A stretch of DNA of 34,477 nt from Micromonosporaceae bacterium (GTDB lineage Bacteria; Actinomycetota; Actinomycetes; Mycobacteriales; Micromonosporaceae), in NCBI GenBank assembly GCA_009377645.1, contig WHTQ01000045.1:1-34477 (forward strand), in the 5' to 3' direction. Each line of letters begins with the position of its first letter. Position 1 is the first letter of the stretch. A program made the position numbers and the translations under genes. Below are positions 32,146-34,477 of this stretch, piece after piece. The notes below the pieces were generated by a model. It worked only from the letters and a program-made list of their open reading frames with translations, made no database searches and was not told the DNA's origin.

Positions 32146-33984
32146 ATGCTTGTCCGGATGGCCAGACGGTTACGGCGCAGGCTGCTCCGTCGCGCCGCGC
32201 GGGCCGCCCGCCGGTTCCGCGATAGGTTGGCGCGACTCAGACGCGCCACAGTGCGAGTGGTGGACCAGGAGACCGTCGCTGTGTCCCGTGTAGGCGGCAT
32301 CGGCTGGCGAGCACGCCCTCTGAACAGTGATGGCCCGGCTTATCTGATCCTGCCCACCAGACTCACCATCGTCCTGCCGGACGCTGCCTGGCTGGTCCGG
32401 CTTGCCGGTGCGGGGGTGCTCACCGGCAAGATCAATGAGCTCAAGCTACGCCTCGGGACGTCGCCCGAGTGGTTGGCGGTTGGGTTGCAACCGTTCCAGG
32501 TCATTCGCACGACCAGGAAGGTCCTCTGGAGACGACACCGCGGCGGTCTGGAGGTCGAGTTTCATTGGTCCAAGCCGTACGACGTCCATCGCGCGCTGGC
32601 CTCAGCCACCAGCGCCGTGCTTCGCACCCGGCTCTGGGATCAAACCAGCGGTCCCGTCTACGCACTCGATAAGACGGCCTGGTCGGACGGCACGTCGTCG
32701 TGGCCACAGGGCCATCTTGTGGCGGAACGGCCAGCCAGCAAAGCCGACCCGCTGGGCCGGCCGCTCGGCCCATATCAGGTTCCAGCCCAACCAGCCGGCG
32801 GCTCGGGCGGGAAACCGCCGCCAATCGTTACTGCCGTTGCAAATCCATACGGACGACGCCTGGTCGGCACCGCGACGCGATACCAGCTCGTCGTCGGCGC
32901 CGACTCCACGCGGTCCGAACTCCGGGATGAGACCGGGCGAGTTGCGATGTCTCTCGACCCGAGGTCTGCCGAGGCAGCCGTCCTGAGTAGCAGGATTGAG
33001 AAATACTCCGTGGTGGCTATCGACTCACCGATTCGGAACGGAACGTTCCTCGGCCACGCGGTGCGGACCTTGGCGGGCTGCGGCGTCGTATTCTCCGCTG
33101 CTGATGCGTCCGTCCGTTCGGCACTGGTCGAACTCGGCGTGGTCGTTGTAGCTGACCCGAAGGAGGTTCATGATCTACGCGGATACGCCTTGAGTGTGGA
33201 GGCTGCGCGACGGATGGCGGTAACGGGCGATGCAGCACTGCGTCGCACACCACTTTCCGGCGGCTCCCTCCCACTGCCTACCGTGAGCGTCCTGCTCTCC
33301 AGTATGCGCGCAGAGCATGTCGAGGGATGCCTCAGCTACCTGGCCCAGCAGACGTATCCAGCTATGGAGGTTGTTGTCGGGCTACACGGATATGATGTTT
33401 CCGAGCAGACTCACGAGCGCTGGCACGACATGCTGGACGGTCGGGTTCGCGTCGTCTCCGTTTCCTCGGACCTTACCTTGGGCATGGTGCTTGGCCGACT
33501 GACCCGGATCGCGGATGGGGAGCTGGTTACGAAAGTCGACGATGACGACCACTACGGGCCCGGCCATGTGACCGACCTCCTCATCGCCTGGCACACGACT
33601 GGCGCCGATGTGACGGCCAAGGGGTCACGCTTCGTGCATTTCCCCGACCTGGATCAGACCATCGACCGGGCCTGGGCCGCCCCGGAGGTATTCAACGTAA
33701 CGCCGGCTGGCGGCAGCCTACTGCTATCGCGCAGCACGCTCCAGCGGATCGGTGGATGGAGCCACTCCTCACGCCATGTTGACACCGATCTCCTGACCCG
33801 GGTGAAGTCCGCCGGCGGATTGGTCTATCGTACGCACGGGCTTGAGTATGTCTATGTGCGACGAGCCACGGGACACACTTGGACAACCGAAACTGAGCAG
33901 CTCATCGCCCAGGCGGAGCAGACCTACCCTGGGCTACCGGTCGACGTGCTCCGACCCGAGTACCCGCTCACACCACAAGTCTGA
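32146..33984 (+). CDS. Large glycosyltransferase, paralogue C, atypical codon use
   Basis: A 612-residue protein colinear with A over its entire length: Arg-rich N-terminus ('ARRLRRRLLRRAARAARRFRDRLARLRRATVR'-type), 'SKPYDVHRALASATSAVLRTRLWDQTSGPVYALDKTAW', 'VTAVANPYGRRLVGTATRYQL', 'LAGCGVVFSAADASVRSALVELGVVVVADPKEVHDLRGYALSVEAARR', then the GT2 domain from about 380 with KVDDDDHY near 465 and 'HVDTDLLTRV'. Fifteen of its first 60 codons end in A or T against three in A, so it evolved in a different base-composition background or arrived later. The ATG at 32146 has no clear ribosome site; ATG 32158 is an alternative. The CWB2 gene is immediately upstream. Confidence 0.87.
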   Translation: MLVRMARRLRRRLLRRAARAARRFRDRLARLRRATVRVVDQETVAVSRVGGIGWRARPLNSDGPAYLILPTRLTIVLPDAAWLVRLAGAGVLTGKINELKLRLGTSPEWLAVGLQPFQVIRTTRKVLWRRHRGGLEVEFHWSKPYDVHRALASATSAVLRTRLWDQTSGPVYALDKTAWSDGTSSWPQGHLVAERPASKADPLGRPLGPYQVPAQPAGGSGGKPPPIVTAVANPYGRRLVGTATRYQLVVGADSTRSELRDETGRVAMSLDPRSAEAAVLSSRIEKYSVVAIDSPIRNGTFLGHAVRTLAGCGVVFSAADASVRSALVELGVVVVADPKEVHDLRGYALSVEAARRMAVTGDAALRRTPLSGGSLPLPTVSVLLSSMRAEHVEGCLSYLAQQTYPAMEVVVGLHGYDVSEQTHERWHDMLDGRVRVVSVSSDLTLGMVLGRLTRIADGELVTKVDDDDHYGPGHVTDLLIAWHTTGADVTAKGSRFVHFPDLDQTIDRAWAAPEVFNVTPAGGSLLLSRSTLQRIGGWSHSSRHVDTDLLTRVKSAGGLVYRTHGLEYVYVRRATGHTWTTETEQLIAQAEQTYPGLPVDVLRPEYPLTPQV

Positions 33985-34005
33985 CCTGTTCAAGGTCGCC
34001 CAGAG

Positions 34006-34477
34006 TCACTCGTCCCGGGGAAGATAGACGACATACCGGTCTGTGCCAGGCAGCTCCGCCCGACGCCAATCCGCCATGAACTCGGGCACCTGTACGTCTG
34101 ATCTGAGCCGTACCACGACTGTGTCGCCACGTCCCATCGCGTCTTCAATGCGGCTGTCATCCTCGACCGGCGCTTGGCCCCGCCGGAACCACGAGTCACA
34201 TTTCAGCAAGTAGCTCTGCTGGATCACTCCTTCGCCCCAGAGCAGGCAGGGCGGGCGCACGTCGTACTCGCTCCGCAGAAAGTCCGCCATTGCGACGTGG
34301 TTCGTCGCTGTTCTGACCAAGGCGTCATGTGCGCCATCAAGAAGCTCCTGCTGGACACCAACATGGAGGAGGCTCGCGACAGCCAGCGCGACCGAGGTCA
34401 GAGACCGTATCCCGCGCCCTCCTAGACCAACCAGCCAGAGCAGCGCGGCTGCTGCGGGGATCATCAGCAACCCGTAC
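34006..34477 (-). CDS. C-terminal part of a membrane protein, probably GT-C-like; start beyond window
   Basis: At least 157 codons of a minus-strand gene whose frame stays open to the window edge. It begins within membrane segments ('MIPAAAALLWLVGLGG' and 'SLTSVALAVASLLHVGV') and ends in a soluble domain of about 110 residues ('VRPPCLLWGEGVIQQSYLLKCDSWF', 'DTVVVRLRSDVQVPEFMADWRRAELPGTDRYVVYLPRDE'). Such a tail after many helices is seen in integral-membrane glycosyltransferases; with the sugar-related neighbours this is the likely class, but it is not proven. It is convergent with C across 21 bp. Codon use is mixed, as in C. Confidence 0.7.
   Translation of the reverse strand, partial: YGLLMIPAAAALLWLVGLGGRGIRSLTSVALAVASLLHVGVQQELLDGAHDALVRTATNHVAMADFLRSEYDVRPPCLLWGEGVIQQSYLLKCDSWFRRGQAPVEDDSRIEDAMGRGDTVVVRLRSDVQVPEFMADWRRAELPGTDRYVVYLPRDE

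Overview
The window is 34.5 kb of very GC-rich actinobacterial chromosome. Codon use (nearly all third positions G or C), GTG starts, leaderless promoters of TANNNT type, the birA/accD/accE/maf/accA gene set, a GTP-type PEP carboxykinase and a CWB2 cell-wall protein all fit. Two palindromic elements resemble dispersed repeats I associate with Micromonospora and relatives, so I lean towards Micromonosporaceae; this is inference. No rRNA, tRNA or CRISPR array was seen.

Left part (1-6.7 kb): the 5' part of pckG; a divergent 902-residue protein that fuses an ECF sigma factor to a zinc-finger anti-sigma domain, a membrane segment and a large extracellular region; two tandem GtrA-type membrane proteins; a MaoC-like hot-dog protein; and a convergent membrane PH-domain protein. 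Middle part (6.7-19.1 kb): the conserved acyl-CoA carboxylase neighbourhood birA, beta subunit, epsilon subunit, maf, biotinylated alpha subunit, in conserved order but spread out by other genes: a Uma2-family gene, an M50-like protease, an ECF sigma/membrane-protein operon with a mycothiol-dependent-enzyme homologue, a lipoprotein and a drug-type ABC exporter. A VapBC toxin-antitoxin pair closes it.

Right part (19.2-34.5 kb): a cell-surface glycan locus. It has a Wzm/Wzt-like polymer exporter, a polyprenyl-phosphate-type GT2 enzyme, two membrane proteins (one GT-C-like), a two-domain GT2 protein, and three large paralogous glycosyltransferases (called A, B and C here) that share a basic N-terminus, an uncharacterised middle domain and a C-terminal GT2 domain with a DDDD motif. 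A decayed IS5-type transposase lies at 30.46-30.68 kb. To its right are a CWB2 cell-wall-binding protein and paralogue C, whose codons are clearly less GC-rich than those of A, which suggests that this right-hand block was acquired separately.

Working model (inference): the right part makes and exports a wall glycopolymer, and the CWB2 protein may dock on a polymer of that kind. The best candidate for something undescribed is the A/B/C glycosyltransferase family with its unknown middle domain. Next are the sigma/anti-sigma/sensor fusion carrying an in-frame palindromic repeat and the run of leaderless promoters, which also settles several start codons.
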